DNA from: Verrucomicrobiales bacterium
GTDB lineage: Bacteria; Verrucomicrobiota; Verrucomicrobiia; Limisphaerales; J093
Length of the DNA: 64,000 nt
Direction: 5' to 3'
Assembly (NCBI GenBank): GCA_015075445.1
Contig: JABTUJ010000008.1
Location: 62,001 to 126,000, forward strand
Shown in pieces: positions 52,096-60,977 of the stretch. A program made the translations under genes and the position numbers. Position 1 is the stretch's first letter; each line of letters begins with the position of its first letter. The notes beneath the pieces are model-generated. The model had not been told where the DNA came from and did no database searches. It saw only the letters and a program-made list of their open reading frames with translations.

Positions 52096-52853
52096 GATCC
52101 GTGGGTCAACACCACGCAAAGATGCCGCAGTTCTTCCTCAACCTCGGCGGGCGAGGACACCAGCCGGGCCAGCTCCGCCCGCACCCTCCGGCGGAAATCG
52201 TCGCGCATCCGGCACGCGGCCATCCGCACCGCGGCCGGGGTCCGGTGCAGAACCTCCCCCACCGCCGCGTACTCCGCCGCGCTGCCCTCCTGCGCCAGAA
52301 AACGCTTCAACTGCTCGAACTCCTCGAGGCGGTGGCGGCGCTGGCAGTCCGCCCGGAGCCTGGCCAGGGCCTGCTCCAACACTCCGGTGGCCCACCGTTG
52401 GTCAAACAGCACCTCGCCGGTTGCATTGGGGTACGGGTCTCGCAAGAACCGCTCCTCCACGACATCGTGGTCCAGCGACAGAAGCGGTCGCCCGTGGCCG
52501 CGCTTCACCGAACGCGCCCGGCCCTGTTCGTCGGCCGCGTAGTGGCGCAACGCCGTCAACAGGAACGAGCGGAAGCGCCCCCGCGCGGGATCGGCCTTCG
52601 CGAACGCGTTCTGCTCGAGGAGATGGGCGAAGAAGCCCTGCGTCAGGTCCTCGGCGTCGTGCACCCCCCGTCCACAACGCCGCAGGTAGCAGTACACGGG
52701 CTGCCAGTAAGCCCGGCACAGCTCCTCCCGCGCTCGCAGGGCGTCCGGTCCTTCGTCCCGGCCCGCCGCAAGCACGACGGTCCAATGCGTGGGGCCAAAC
52801 CAACCCCCGCGTGCCGCCTCCCGGATCGACTCAGGCCGAGTTGTGTCCGACAT
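52092..52853 (-). CDS. ECF-family RNA polymerase sigma factor
   Basis: The 253-residue protein has an extended region 2 (VYCYLRRCGRGVHDAEDLTQ, GFFAHLLEQNAFAKADPARG, RFRSFLLTALRHYAADEQ) and region 4 (YAAVGEVLHRTPAAVRMAAC). This is the type of ECF factor that is co-encoded with membrane Ser/Thr kinases in Planctomycetes and Verrucomicrobia, where phosphorylation is thought to replace an anti-sigma factor. It ends in the kinase gene with a 4-bp overlap, so the two make a coupled pair. The ATG at 52853 lies 9 bp from the left end of the 109-bp inverted-repeat element. Confidence 0.9.
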   Translation of the reverse strand: MSDTTRPESIREAARGGWFGPTHWTVVLAAGRDEGPDALRAREELCRAYWQPVYCYLRRCGRGVHDAEDLTQGFFAHLLEQNAFAKADPARGRFRSFLLTALRHYAADEQGRARSVKRGHGRPLLSLDHDVVEERFLRDPYPNATGEVLFDQRWATGVLEQALARLRADCQRRHRLEEFEQLKRFLAQEGSAAEYAAVGEVLHRTPAAVRMAACRMRDDFRRRVRAELARLVSSPAEVEEELRHLCVVLTHGS

Positions 52854-52861
52854 AATCAGCA

Positions 52862-52970
52862 AAGGGGTCAGTTCTTGACTTTGTCATCTCTCGGGTCCGC
52901 GCCGGAAGAACGTCTCCCCGGGCGATCTGCATTTCCGCCGCGAGATGACAAAGTACAGAACTGACCCCTT
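52862..52970. repeat. 109-bp inverted-repeat element, copy A
   Basis: The outer arms start AAGGGGTCAGTTCTTGACTT and match over 27 of 29 bp in inverted orientation; the middle is about 51 bp and non-coding. Copy B at 56645-56753 has the same length and order of parts, and its middle is similar. Copy A fills the gap between the sigma factor start (52853) and the PKD-protein stop (52976), so it must contain or block the sigma gene's promoter. Confidence 0.9.
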
Positions 52971-52975
52971 GTCGC

Positions 52976-55900
52976 TCAGGGCCCACTCGCAATCCGGAAG
53001 TAAGCCCGTTGGTCCATGCCCCGTTCCACATAGAGGGTGGCAGACACACCCGCTCCGGTCAGGGCGCCGACTTCGAGCGCGCCGGCCGGGGTACGGGCAG
53101 CCGGAACCGCCTCCCAGTTCGCCGGCGCCAGTCCGGCACTGCGGAGGACCCGGTAGCGCGCCCCGCTCTCGGTGGTGAACGACAGGGACAACCGACCGTC
53201 GCCGGCCAGGGAGAAGGCGGTGACGAGGCAGACCGGGAGTCTTCGGGCGAGCACGAACGCAGGATCGAGCCCCCCGCCCGCAAGGCGCAGCTCCACCTCG
53301 ATCGAATACGGGTCCACGACGGTGTAAGCCACCTCCTCCCAATCGGGCAGCTTGTAGAGGTGCGCGCCCACGGGAAAGGGTGCGGGAAAGACGATCAGAA
53401 AGCGGTACCGGCCGTTGCCCCCGGTGGCTTCCAGTTGGAACGCGCAGGCCGTCGCCCAGTCGATACCCGCGGGGGCACCTTCCTGAGGGTAATGCGCGGG
53501 ATCGCTCGCCGGATCGGCCGTGACATCGGCGAACCCGACGGTCGCGCCCGAGGTCCGGGCCACGACCCCAGCCACCGGCATTAGGTTCGTAACCGCATTT
53601 TCGCCGCCGTCGTCATCCACTACCGTCAGCGTCACCGGGAACGTCCCGACGCTGGCGAAGGCGTGCTCCACCCGGCCGCCGGTGGCCACGGCGCCGTCGC
53701 CGAAGGCCCACTCGTGCAGGGTGATCGACCCGTCGTGGTCCACGGACCGCTCCCCGGAGAACTGCACCGGCACCCCCGGGACGGTGCCTGATGGGGTCCG
53801 GTCCATGAGCGCGGTGGGGGGAAGGTTTGGCGCCAGTCGGAACAGCCACACCGGCGTGGTGCTTCTTGGCTCGGTCTCCGGCAGCTTGCGGGCAAGAATC
53901 ACGTAACTCCCATCATCGAGGGCCAGCGCGGCGTAGCCCACTTCGTTGACGCGGTACGTGCCGGGCAAATACTCGATCCAGTGCGTCTCGCCGTCCGGCC
54001 CGGTCTTGATGAGGGTGACTTCGCGACTTCCGTAGTAGCCGCTGGGTTCCGGGACGCTGCTCCAACCGACGATCAGGGATCCCCCGTCGAGGGTTCGAGT
54101 GACACCGTTCGGGAGGTCGGTGCGGGTCACCGCGGGGGACGCAGCCCAGGTCTTGGTGGACAGGAGGTGGCCCGCCGCGTCGATCTCAAACCTTGCGATG
54201 TCTCCTCGCGTGGTCCCGAGGACCACGCACCCCCCGCTGGACGATTCGGTGATCCAGCACGAACCGCCGCCGCTGGCCCTTCCCGGCGTGTCGAGCGACC
54301 ATTCCGGCGTGCCGTCGCTCCGAATGCGGTACACCCAGCAAGGCTCCGACGCCGCGTCCGAGCCCGTGCCCCCCGTCGCCCAATAACCGCCGTCGGAGGC
54401 AAGCGCCACCCAGCGGAAGCCCAGCCGCGAATCGCTCTCGAGTATCCGGCTCCACTGGGCATTGCCTTCGGCGTCGGTCTTCACGAGCCAGCCGTTCGTG
54501 CGGTCGGTCCCGGCCGCATCCTGGCCGCCAGCGACGATGTACCCGCCGTCGGGCGTGGCTGCCACGCACCAGGCGGTCTCGTCGCGGTACGTCTCGCCGA
54601 AAACCCGGCCGGGCCAGACGAGTTCGCCGGCTTCATCGATCTTGAGCAGCCAGGCGCTGTTGAACCAGGCAAAGGGCGGGTCGTACAACTCCTGGAAGTC
54701 CCCGGCGATCACGTACCCGGTGTCGTGCGCCCGGATGATGCAGCGTCCGTCTTCCTCGGCACCTCTCCCGGTCGGATCTTCGATCATCTTCTCCCAGTCG
54801 AGCCGCCCGCGCCGATCGGTCTTGAGCGCCCAAATGCCCCCCTTGTTCGCGCGCCGGTTGAACTTGGACCCGCACAGCATGAAGCCGCCATCGCGCGCCT
54901 CCACGATCGAGACCGCCGTATCCACGAAGTCACCGCCGAAATACCGTTCCCATTGCATCTGCAGTCCGGTGACGACCACGTCCCGGGCTGTCGATACCCA
55001 CAATCCGTCGCGGTTCATCACGGTGAGGGTGACGGGGTAGACTCCACGGTCGCGGTAGCGGTGCTCGACCACAGTGCCGCTAGCCTCAACACCATCCCCG
55101 AAACTCCACTCCCAGGCCACCACCGCGCTGCCGGGTGCGGTGGACGCCGAGGCGTCGAAGGTCACTGCCTGATCGACGAACAGCGGGTCAGCCGGCCGGA
55201 ACGTGAACGCCGGCACGGGCGCCTGCAGCCCGCCCCTCAGCCGCGTCACCCACATCCGCCGGGTGCCACCGAGCACCGCCTCGCCCAGCAGGGCCCAACC
55301 CTCCCCGTCGGCCGCCGCGACCAGCGACCGTGCTGCCTCGTCCGTCTCCTGGCCCAGGAACTTCTGCCACTGCGTCGCGCTGTCCGGCCCCACCTGCATC
55401 AACCACGCGTCGGCACCGCCGTTGCGTCCTGCCAGATGCGTCCCGGCGACCAGCAGACGCCCGTCTGCCAAGACCAGCAGGTCGTTCCCGATCACATTGG
55501 TATCATGCCGCTGCCATATGATCTCACCACCACCCGTGACCCAGGTCAGGACCATGCCTTCATACACCGGCACGCCGGCGGTGTGCCGCACGCGCGAACC
55601 CACGGCCACGAAGCCGCCGTCAGGCGCCTGCTTCACGGCGTGATAACGGTTCCAGACCTGGCTCGCGCCCTCCCGGGGATCGGCGGTCCATTCCGCCGCC
55701 AGGGAGCGGTCCACCTTGAGCAAGCCGCAGTCGGTGGCCACCACATATCCGCCGTCCAGGGCAGGCTCGACCGCAAAGACGCCTTCGCAGCCGATCGGTG
55801 TCAAAGGTGCGCCCACCAGCGCCCCCGCCGCATCCAACCGCCCCAGCCATCCCACCGATGCCGCCGGAACCCAGGCATCCACCGCCCCGACGAGATATCC

Positions 55901-56497
55901 CCCTGGCTCCGCCACGACCGCCTGTCCGATGAGGTCGTGCCCCATCGCGCCGTGCATCGTCTCCCATTGCCGCACCAGGCTGGTGTCCAGTCGCACCAGC
56001 CAGAGCCAGGGCAGATTCCACTGCTTGCGCGGATCGGTCGGGTCCGAGATGAAGTGCTGCTTCCCTCCCACCAGCACGTAGCCGTCCGGCGTGCCCGTCG
56101 GCGTAAACAACGGGACGATCGCCTCCGCCGAGGTCGGATCCGAATCGGTGTGAAAATCCGCCTCCCGGCGCACAGCGCCGGTGTCGTCACCGAGTTCCGC
56201 CACGAATCCCCAACTGCCGATGCCCGGGCTCGCCTCCAGGACACGGACCGTGCCCGAGACGACGTACCCATCCGGCAGCGCAGCGATCGACGTCGCGCTG
56301 ATGTTCGTCTGGATCAGCGTCCCCCACGCACAGCCGGGCGGATCCCGGTAGTAGTCAGTCTCCGCACCGCGCAACGTCGCCCCCGCGCCCACGCACCCCA
56401 AGGCCAGCAGGCCGAGCGATCGCCACGGTTGACACCTGCAGCGACGCGCCGTTTGGCAGCGGTCGTGGAGGAGTTGGTTCAAAGGATTCGGGTTCAT
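52976..56497 (-). CDS. Large secreted protein with repeated beta-propeller-like units and two PKD domains
   Basis: About 1,173 residues. After a signal region (SLGLLALGCVGAGATLRGAE), it holds many repeats of the type 'dGGyvvaG...d.wl.k.d..G...W' (DGGYVVATDCGLLKVD, DGGFVAVGSRV, DGGYIVAGGQDAAGTD), a propeller-like pattern. Two PKD domains follow the WEWSFGDG and HEWAFGDG signatures (about residues 450-540 and 930-1010). The C terminus resembles the secreted-protein ending also seen at 47203-48750. Probably extracellular; function unknown. The start at 56497 begins the signal region, and the longer frame to 56608 is not supported. It is bracketed by the two 109-bp elements. Confidence 0.85.
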   Translation of the reverse strand: MNPNPLNQLLHDRCQTARRCRCQPWRSLGLLALGCVGAGATLRGAETDYYRDPPGCAWGTLIQTNISATSIAALPDGYVVSGTVRVLEASPGIGSWGFVAELGDDTGAVRREADFHTDSDPTSAEAIVPLFTPTGTPDGYVLVGGKQHFISDPTDPRKQWNLPWLWLVRLDTSLVRQWETMHGAMGHDLIGQAVVAEPGGYLVGAVDAWVPAASVGWLGRLDAAGALVGAPLTPIGCEGVFAVEPALDGGYVVATDCGLLKVDRSLAAEWTADPREGASQVWNRYHAVKQAPDGGFVAVGSRVRHTAGVPVYEGMVLTWVTGGGEIIWQRHDTNVIGNDLLVLADGRLLVAGTHLAGRNGGADAWLMQVGPDSATQWQKFLGQETDEAARSLVAAADGEGWALLGEAVLGGTRRMWVTRLRGGLQAPVPAFTFRPADPLFVDQAVTFDASASTAPGSAVVAWEWSFGDGVEASGTVVEHRYRDRGVYPVTLTVMNRDGLWVSTARDVVVTGLQMQWERYFGGDFVDTAVSIVEARDGGFMLCGSKFNRRANKGGIWALKTDRRGRLDWEKMIEDPTGRGAEEDGRCIIRAHDTGYVIAGDFQELYDPPFAWFNSAWLLKIDEAGELVWPGRVFGETYRDETAWCVAATPDGGYIVAGGQDAAGTDRTNGWLVKTDAEGNAQWSRILESDSRLGFRWVALASDGGYWATGGTGSDAASEPCWVYRIRSDGTPEWSLDTPGRASGGGSCWITESSSGGCVVLGTTRGDIARFEIDAAGHLLSTKTWAASPAVTRTDLPNGVTRTLDGGSLIVGWSSVPEPSGYYGSREVTLIKTGPDGETHWIEYLPGTYRVNEVGYAALALDDGSYVILARKLPETEPRSTTPVWLFRLAPNLPPTALMDRTPSGTVPGVPVQFSGERSVDHDGSITLHEWAFGDGAVATGGRVEHAFASVGTFPVTLTVVDDDGGENAVTNLMPVAGVVARTSGATVGFADVTADPASDPAHYPQEGAPAGIDWATACAFQLEATGGNGRYRFLIVFPAPFPVGAHLYKLPDWEEVAYTVVDPYSIEVELRLAGGGLDPAFVLARRLPVCLVTAFSLAGDGRLSLSFTTESGARYRVLRSAGLAPANWEAVPAARTPAGALEVGALTGAGVSATLYVERGMDQRAYFRIASGP

Positions 56498-56644
56498 ACG
56501 TCGGAGCGTGCCGGGTCGAAATCGACCTCTTGACCGCGAAGGTGTTGCCCGCAACGGATCATCTCCATACCTCGCCGGTCGTTTGGTGATTAGATCCGAT
56601 GCTGGCACAGTGTCACGATTGGCGGCAATCCCAAAGACCTTTCG

Positions 56645-56753
56645 AAGGGGTCAGTTCTTGACTTTGTCATCTTCGGGGTTCGCACGGGAGGAACGTGTCC
56701 CAGACCAAGCCGCCCATTCGCCGCGAGATGACAAAGTCAAGAACTGACCCCTT
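56645..56753. repeat. 109-bp inverted-repeat element, copy B
   Basis: The arms (56645-56672 and 56726-56753) are perfect 28-bp inverted repeats beginning AAGGGGTCAGTTCTTGACTT. The middle is similar to that of copy A. The element lies in the 302-bp gap between the PKD-protein gene and gamma-glutamyltransferase, which otherwise holds no gene that I can see. Confidence 0.93.
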
Positions 56754-56799
56754 TGGAATTCGGCTGGTCGTGGCGGGCGTGTCGCGCTAGCGTTTCGTC

Positions 56800-58500
56800 A
56801 TGATGAAGCTCAGGTTCGCCGCTCGAGGCGGGGTGGTGGCCGCGTGCCTCTTGCTCGGGGGACTCCCGGGGGATGGGCTCGCGGCGGAACGCGTCCAGGG
56901 TCGCTCGCTCGTCCGGTCGCATCGCGGAATCGTCGCGAGCGAACACCCCCTCGCCTCGCAAGCCGGCGCCCAGGTCCTCGCCGAAGGGGGGAATGCGGTG
57001 GACGCCGCCATTGCCGCCAACGCGGTGATGGGCGTGGTCGCGCCCATGACGTGCGGGCTGGGCGGTGACTTGTTCGCGCTGGTGTACGAAGCCCGGACCG
57101 GCCAGCTCCACGGGCTGGATGCCAGCGGGTGGGCGCCTGCCGGGCTGACCATTCCGTTGCTCGAGAGCCTTGGCTTCACGAACATGCCGCAACGGGGCAT
57201 TCACGCGATCACCGTCCCGGGCGTGGTGGCCGGCTGGGAAGCGCTGGGGCAGCGGCTGGGACGACGCCCACTCGCCCGCGTTCTCGACCCCGCCATCCGC
57301 ATCGCCGAGGAAGGGTTCCCCGTCAGCGACATCGTCGCCGGTTACTGGAAGAGCAGCGAGCAGCGGCTGAGCCGGGACCCCGAGGCCGCCCGGACCTTCC
57401 TGGTCGACGGTCGCGGGCCCGCCGCGGGGGAACGGTTTCGGAATCCGGATCTGGCGTGGTCCTTGCGACAGGTTGCCCGCGGTGGCCGCCGCGCCTTCTA
57501 CGAGGGTCCGGTTGCCCGGCGGCTGCTGGCCTGCTGGCGGGAGCACGGGGGCCGGCTTGATGCCGCTGATCTGAGCGAGTATCGCCCGGACTGGGTGGCT
57601 CCCATTGCCACGACCTACCGGGGTTGGACCGTCTACGAAATACCGCCGGCCGGCCAGGGGATCGCCGCCCTGATGATGCTCAACCTGTGCGAGCCCTTCC
57701 CGCTCGGCGCCTGGGGTCGGGAGGATCCGCGGCGCTGGCATGCCATGATCGAAGCCAAGAAGCTGGCCTATGCCGATCTGCTGCGTTACGTGGCCGATCC
57801 CCGCCGCAACCGCATCCCGGTGACAGGCTTGCTGGACAAGGCATACGCAGGCGAGCGGGCCAAGGCCATCAATCCCGAACAGGCGGCGAGCGAAGTGCCG
57901 GCCGGTCAACCTCCGGGCCACGGGGGTGACACGACGTACCTCTGCGCGGTCGACCGTGAAGGCAACCTGGTTTCGCTGATCCAGAGCAACTACGAAGGCT
58001 TCGGCTCGGGACTGGTGGCGGCGGGAACGGGGTTCGGCCTCCAGAACCGCGGCGCTCTGTTCACCTGGCAGCGGGACCATCCGAACGTCCTGGCCCCGCG
58101 CAAGCGACCACTGCATACGATCATTCCCGGGTTCCTGAGTCGCGGGGATCTGCGCATCGCGTTCGGGATCATGGGCGGCTGGAATCAGGCCCAGGCGCAC
58201 GCCCAGTTTGTCGCGAATGTGGTGGATCACGGCCTGAACCTGCAAGCCGCCCTCGAAGCGCCGCGGTTCACCAAAATGACCTTCACGGGCACGGATGTGC
58301 AGATCGAATCGCGCGTCCCGGGGGAAGTGATCAGGACGCTTGAAGCCCAAGGGCACACGGTCCGGGTCCTCGAGGCGTTCGCCGATGCTGTGGGCGGTGG
58401 CCAGGCTGTAGCGCGGGATTTCGGAACAGGGCAGAACCTGGGCGCCAGCGACCCGCGCAAAGACGGCGCCGCCATTCCAGAACCCATCCGCGGGAGGTGA
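56800..58500 (+). CDS. ggt: Gamma-glutamyltransferase
   Basis: The 566-residue precursor has a signal peptide (VVAACLLLGGLPGDGLAAE), EHPLASQAGAQVLAEGGNAV and the GLGGDLF motif. The self-processing site is GHGGDTTYLCAVDREGNLVS: the Thr after GGD becomes the N-terminal nucleophile of the small subunit. PRKRPLHTIIPGFL is also typical. It cuts or transfers the gamma-glutamyl group of glutathione and related peptides in the periplasm. Length and motifs fit the family. Start at the ATG at 56800 (a second ATG follows at once). The HEAT-repeat gene begins 3 bp after the stop. Confidence 0.93.
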   Translation: MMKLRFAARGGVVAACLLLGGLPGDGLAAERVQGRSLVRSHRGIVASEHPLASQAGAQVLAEGGNAVDAAIAANAVMGVVAPMTCGLGGDLFALVYEARTGQLHGLDASGWAPAGLTIPLLESLGFTNMPQRGIHAITVPGVVAGWEALGQRLGRRPLARVLDPAIRIAEEGFPVSDIVAGYWKSSEQRLSRDPEAARTFLVDGRGPAAGERFRNPDLAWSLRQVARGGRRAFYEGPVARRLLACWREHGGRLDAADLSEYRPDWVAPIATTYRGWTVYEIPPAGQGIAALMMLNLCEPFPLGAWGREDPRRWHAMIEAKKLAYADLLRYVADPRRNRIPVTGLLDKAYAGERAKAINPEQAASEVPAGQPPGHGGDTTYLCAVDREGNLVSLIQSNYEGFGSGLVAAGTGFGLQNRGALFTWQRDHPNVLAPRKRPLHTIIPGFLSRGDLRIAFGIMGGWNQAQAHAQFVANVVDHGLNLQAALEAPRFTKMTFTGTDVQIESRVPGEVIRTLEAQGHTVRVLEAFADAVGGGQAVARDFGTGQNLGASDPRKDGAAIPEPIRGR

Positions 58501-58503
58501 AGG

Positions 58504-59178
58504 GTGGGCAGAGCCTTGTTACCTCGGCTCCTACGGCGTGGGGGGCTGCTGGGGATGATCGGGGTGGCCGCGGCGCTGACTTGGGCGTGGCGCCCAGCCC
58601 CGGTTTCCGCGGAGGCGGGACCGGAGCTGGCGCGTCTGGCAGCCGGCCTGGTCGCCCGGGATTCGCTGTACCATCGCACGGTGGGGCGACGGACAGCGAC
58701 CTATGCTCCCGGCCTGGCGAACCGGTTTCCCCGGCTGCTCGGCGTGGAGAGCCGCGCACCGCGGTGGCGGCTTGAGGCCTGCCACGGGCTGGTCGCGCTC
58801 GGGACCAATGCCCGGCCGGTGCTGCCGCAGTTGATCGGGGCGTTTTGCCATCCGGAACATGACATCCGGGCCTACGCCTTCATCGTCCTGGTGCACGTGG
58901 GCGTGACGGCGACCGAGGTGGTGGCCGGGGTGGAGAGGCGGTCCAAGGATCCCGCCGTGCAGGCGCGGCATTGCGCCGGGTTGTTGGGGGATGAGGACGA
59001 AGCCGTCCGGGAATTTGCCTGGGCCTGCCTCGAATCGTTTGACCGCCAGCACCTGCCCGATCCTCAGGTGGTCGAGGAATGGGCCCGACAGCACCACGAC
59101 CCGGCGGGTGCCCGGCGGGCGGCGCGACTTCTGGCCCGCTGGGCGTCGGGTGGTGAGCCGGGCGGGTTGCGGGAGTAA
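58504..59178 (+). CDS. HEAT-repeat protein with N-terminal membrane anchor
   Basis: From a GTG at 58504, the 224-residue protein has a basic start and a hydrophobic segment (GGLLGMIGVAAALTWAW), then helical repeats (LEACHGLVALGTNARPVLPQ, DIRAYAFIVLVHVGVTATEV, AVREFAWACLESF). HEAT repeats bind protein partners. Secreted HEAT proteins of this type are frequent in Verrucomicrobia. It is 3 bp after ggt and very likely co-transcribed with it. No specific function can be given. Confidence 0.75.
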   Translation: MGRALLPRLLRRGGLLGMIGVAAALTWAWRPAPVSAEAGPELARLAAGLVARDSLYHRTVGRRTATYAPGLANRFPRLLGVESRAPRWRLEACHGLVALGTNARPVLPQLIGAFCHPEHDIRAYAFIVLVHVGVTATEVVAGVERRSKDPAVQARHCAGLLGDEDEAVREFAWACLESFDRQHLPDPQVVEEWARQHHDPAGARRAARLLARWASGGEPGGLRE

Positions 59179-59277
59179 ACCGGTCGAGCGCGCGCGGCCG
59201 CCGGGGCGGACGGGGCTGCGGTGGGGCGGGAGGGAGGAGCAGCGCGTTGGCGCTGCGGAAAATCGTGGAATATGCGA

Positions 59278-59305
59278 TTGACAACCTGTTCGCGACAAAT
59301 AGACT
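59278..59305 (+). promoter_or_regulatory. Sigma-70-type promoter for the FecR-domain gene
   Basis: TTGACA at 59278-59283, a 16-base spacer and TAGACT at 59300-59305 lie in an AT-rich patch of the 177-bp gap after the HEAT gene. The predicted transcript starts near 59312, about 45 bases before the ATG at 59356. The -35 box is perfect and the -10 matches at 4 of 6 positions. Confidence 0.5.
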
Positions 59306-59355
59306 GCGCTCACGTCAGTTCGGTTTATTGGCACTCAACTGTTTCGGAGTCATTT

Positions 59356-60225
59356 ATGAAGCAACATTTGCGATTTCTACCGGCTCTGCTCGCCTGCGGA
59401 GCAATGGCTTTCGGCGTGACCGCATTGGCAGCGACGGGCAGTGCCCGAATTGATTCGGTGCGGGCCGGCAGCGCGAGATACAGCACGGACGGCGCGAGCT
59501 GGGTGGACGCGAAGGCTGGTGCTGAACTCGCTCCGGGCACCGTGATCCGGACGGACAGCCTGGGCGTGGTGGACTTGTATCTCGGCAAGAATGGCCCTTA
59601 TGTCCGTGTCACGCCCGATTCCGAGATGACCCTGAAGACGCTGGACATTCAAGGCGGCGCGGGGGAGACCATCGTCACCACCGAATTGGGCCTCCGCACC
59701 GGTAAGCTGCAGGGTGAAGTCCGCAAGATGAGCGCCGCATCCCGGTACGAGATTATGACGCCGGTCGGAACCGTCGGCGTGCGGGGCACGAAGTACCAAG
59801 TGTCCGCCCGCGGCGAGTGCTCGTTCGAGGACGGTCCGGGTTACATCAACTACGTTGCCCCGGGTGCCACTGCCCCGACTGACTTCGTGGTACGCCCGGG
59901 TTACACCTTCGAGCCCAGCCTGAACAGCAACCGCGGGGGCGTGATCGAGACCCTGCCGAGCGTGTCGGAGGAGATCGCGGTGGCCACGCGTCAGTTCGGG
60001 GGCGGAGCCGTGGCAACGGGCGATGCGCCGGCCGGGAGCCTGTACGCGCCGGTTCCTTCCTGGGCGGCCTTTGCCAGGCCGTTCGCCGCGCCGGGTGAAG
60101 GCGATCCCATCGCCCAGCCTTTCGGTATGCCGCCGGTGTACAGCCCGACCACGCCGTTCGGTCCGGCACCGTTCGGACCTGGCGACGGCGATGGCGACGG
60201 CGACGGCGACGGGGGCGGGGACTAA
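59356..60225 (+). CDS. Secreted FecR-domain protein with Gly-Asp tail
   Basis: The 289-residue protein has a signal peptide (LPALLACGAMAFGVTALAAT) and a FecR/lysM-like beta domain (GAELAPGTVIRTDSLGVVDL, VRVTPDSEMTLKTLDIQGG, YEIMTPVGTVGVRGTKYQV). The rest is low-complexity (Pro/Gly), ending in a (GD)n tail from about residue 278. No FecI sigma factor or FecA receptor is near. This is a free-standing periplasmic or surface FecR-domain protein of a kind common in this phylum. The ATG at 59356 gives a clean signal peptide; the longer frame from 59221 does not. A strong terminator follows. Confidence 0.85.
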   Translation: MKQHLRFLPALLACGAMAFGVTALAATGSARIDSVRAGSARYSTDGASWVDAKAGAELAPGTVIRTDSLGVVDLYLGKNGPYVRVTPDSEMTLKTLDIQGGAGETIVTTELGLRTGKLQGEVRKMSAASRYEIMTPVGTVGVRGTKYQVSARGECSFEDGPGYINYVAPGATAPTDFVVRPGYTFEPSLNSNRGGVIETLPSVSEEIAVATRQFGGGAVATGDAPAGSLYAPVPSWAAFARPFAAPGEGDPIAQPFGMPPVYSPTTPFGPAPFGPGDGDGDGDGDGGGD

Positions 60226-60294
60226 GCTGTTCGAGGCACGTCCTCAATGCGCGCCGCGGTGCGTCATTAGAATCGCAAGGCCAGGATTCGTCGT

Positions 60295-60330
60295 GAACCC
60301 GGAGCCTCGCTGGCTCCGGGTTCCTTTTTG
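60295..60330 (+). terminator. Rho-independent terminator
   Basis: GAACCCGGAGCC (60295-60306) pairs perfectly with GGCTCCGGGTTC (60312-60323) across a 5-base loop and is followed by CTTTTTG. It ends the FecR-domain transcript and separates it from coaD. Confidence 0.88.
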
Positions 60331-60401
60331 GGCCGGATCAAAGCCAGGGCTGGAACCGCCCCTGCGGAAGAACTGGCCTCGGGTTGTCAGATGCTGGACC
60401 G

Positions 60402-60914
60402 ATGCGCACGGTGATCTATCCGGGGAGCTTCGACCCGGTGACCAACGGGCACCTTGATGTGGTGCAGCGCGCCACCCGCCTCTTCGAGAAGGTCATCGTG
60501 GCGGTGGCGGAAAACGACGCCAAGCAACCACTGTTCACCCTGGAGGAGCGGCGCGCGCTGGTTAGCGAGGCCGTGCGTTGCTGGCCCAACGTTGAGACGG
60601 ACAGTTTTAAGGGCCTGTTGATTGAGTACGCCCGCCGCCGGCGGGCGAACGCCGTGATCCGGGGTTTGCGGGCGGTCTCCGATTTCGAGTTCGAGTTTCA
60701 GTTGGCGCTGATCAACCGTCGGATGGACGAGTCGATCGAGACGATTTTTGTGATGCCCCGGGACACGTACATTTTCCTCAGCTCGCGGATCGTGAAGGAG
60801 ATTTGCCGGCTCGGAGGGGATGTCAGCGCGTTCGTTCCCCCTTCCGTGCATCGCGCCTTGCTCCGGCACTACGGCTGTGTGCTGCCGCCGGCGCCATCCG
60901 CCGCTTCGGGATGA
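60402..60914 (+). CDS. coaD: Phosphopantetheine adenylyltransferase
   Basis: The 170-residue protein starts MRTVIYPGSFDPVTNGHLDV with the nucleotidyltransferase T/HxGH motif (TNGH). It has AVIRGLRAVSDFEFEFQLAL and the late TYIFLSSRIVKEIC typical of CoaD. It joins AMP from ATP to 4'-phosphopantetheine to make dephospho-CoA. It heads a run with DUF177, rpmF, plsX and fabH, a common arrangement tying coenzyme A and fatty-acid synthesis to ribosome production. The ATG at 60402 is chosen over a TTG at 60384. Confidence 0.95.
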   Translation: MRTVIYPGSFDPVTNGHLDVVQRATRLFEKVIVAVAENDAKQPLFTLEERRALVSEAVRCWPNVETDSFKGLLIEYARRRRANAVIRGLRAVSDFEFEFQLALINRRMDESIETIFVMPRDTYIFLSSRIVKEICRLGGDVSAFVPPSVHRALLRHYGCVLPPAPSAASG

Positions 60915-60977
60915 GACGCCCTCACGAGGGCCTCCCGGTGGGGCGGCCCGGCGTGGGATTCACCACCCCTTCGGCCC

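Noticed and set aside
53981..56533. Open frame of 850 codons on the plus strand
   Set aside because: It is the antisense of the PKD/propeller protein, with high Arg, Pro and His and no recognisable domain.
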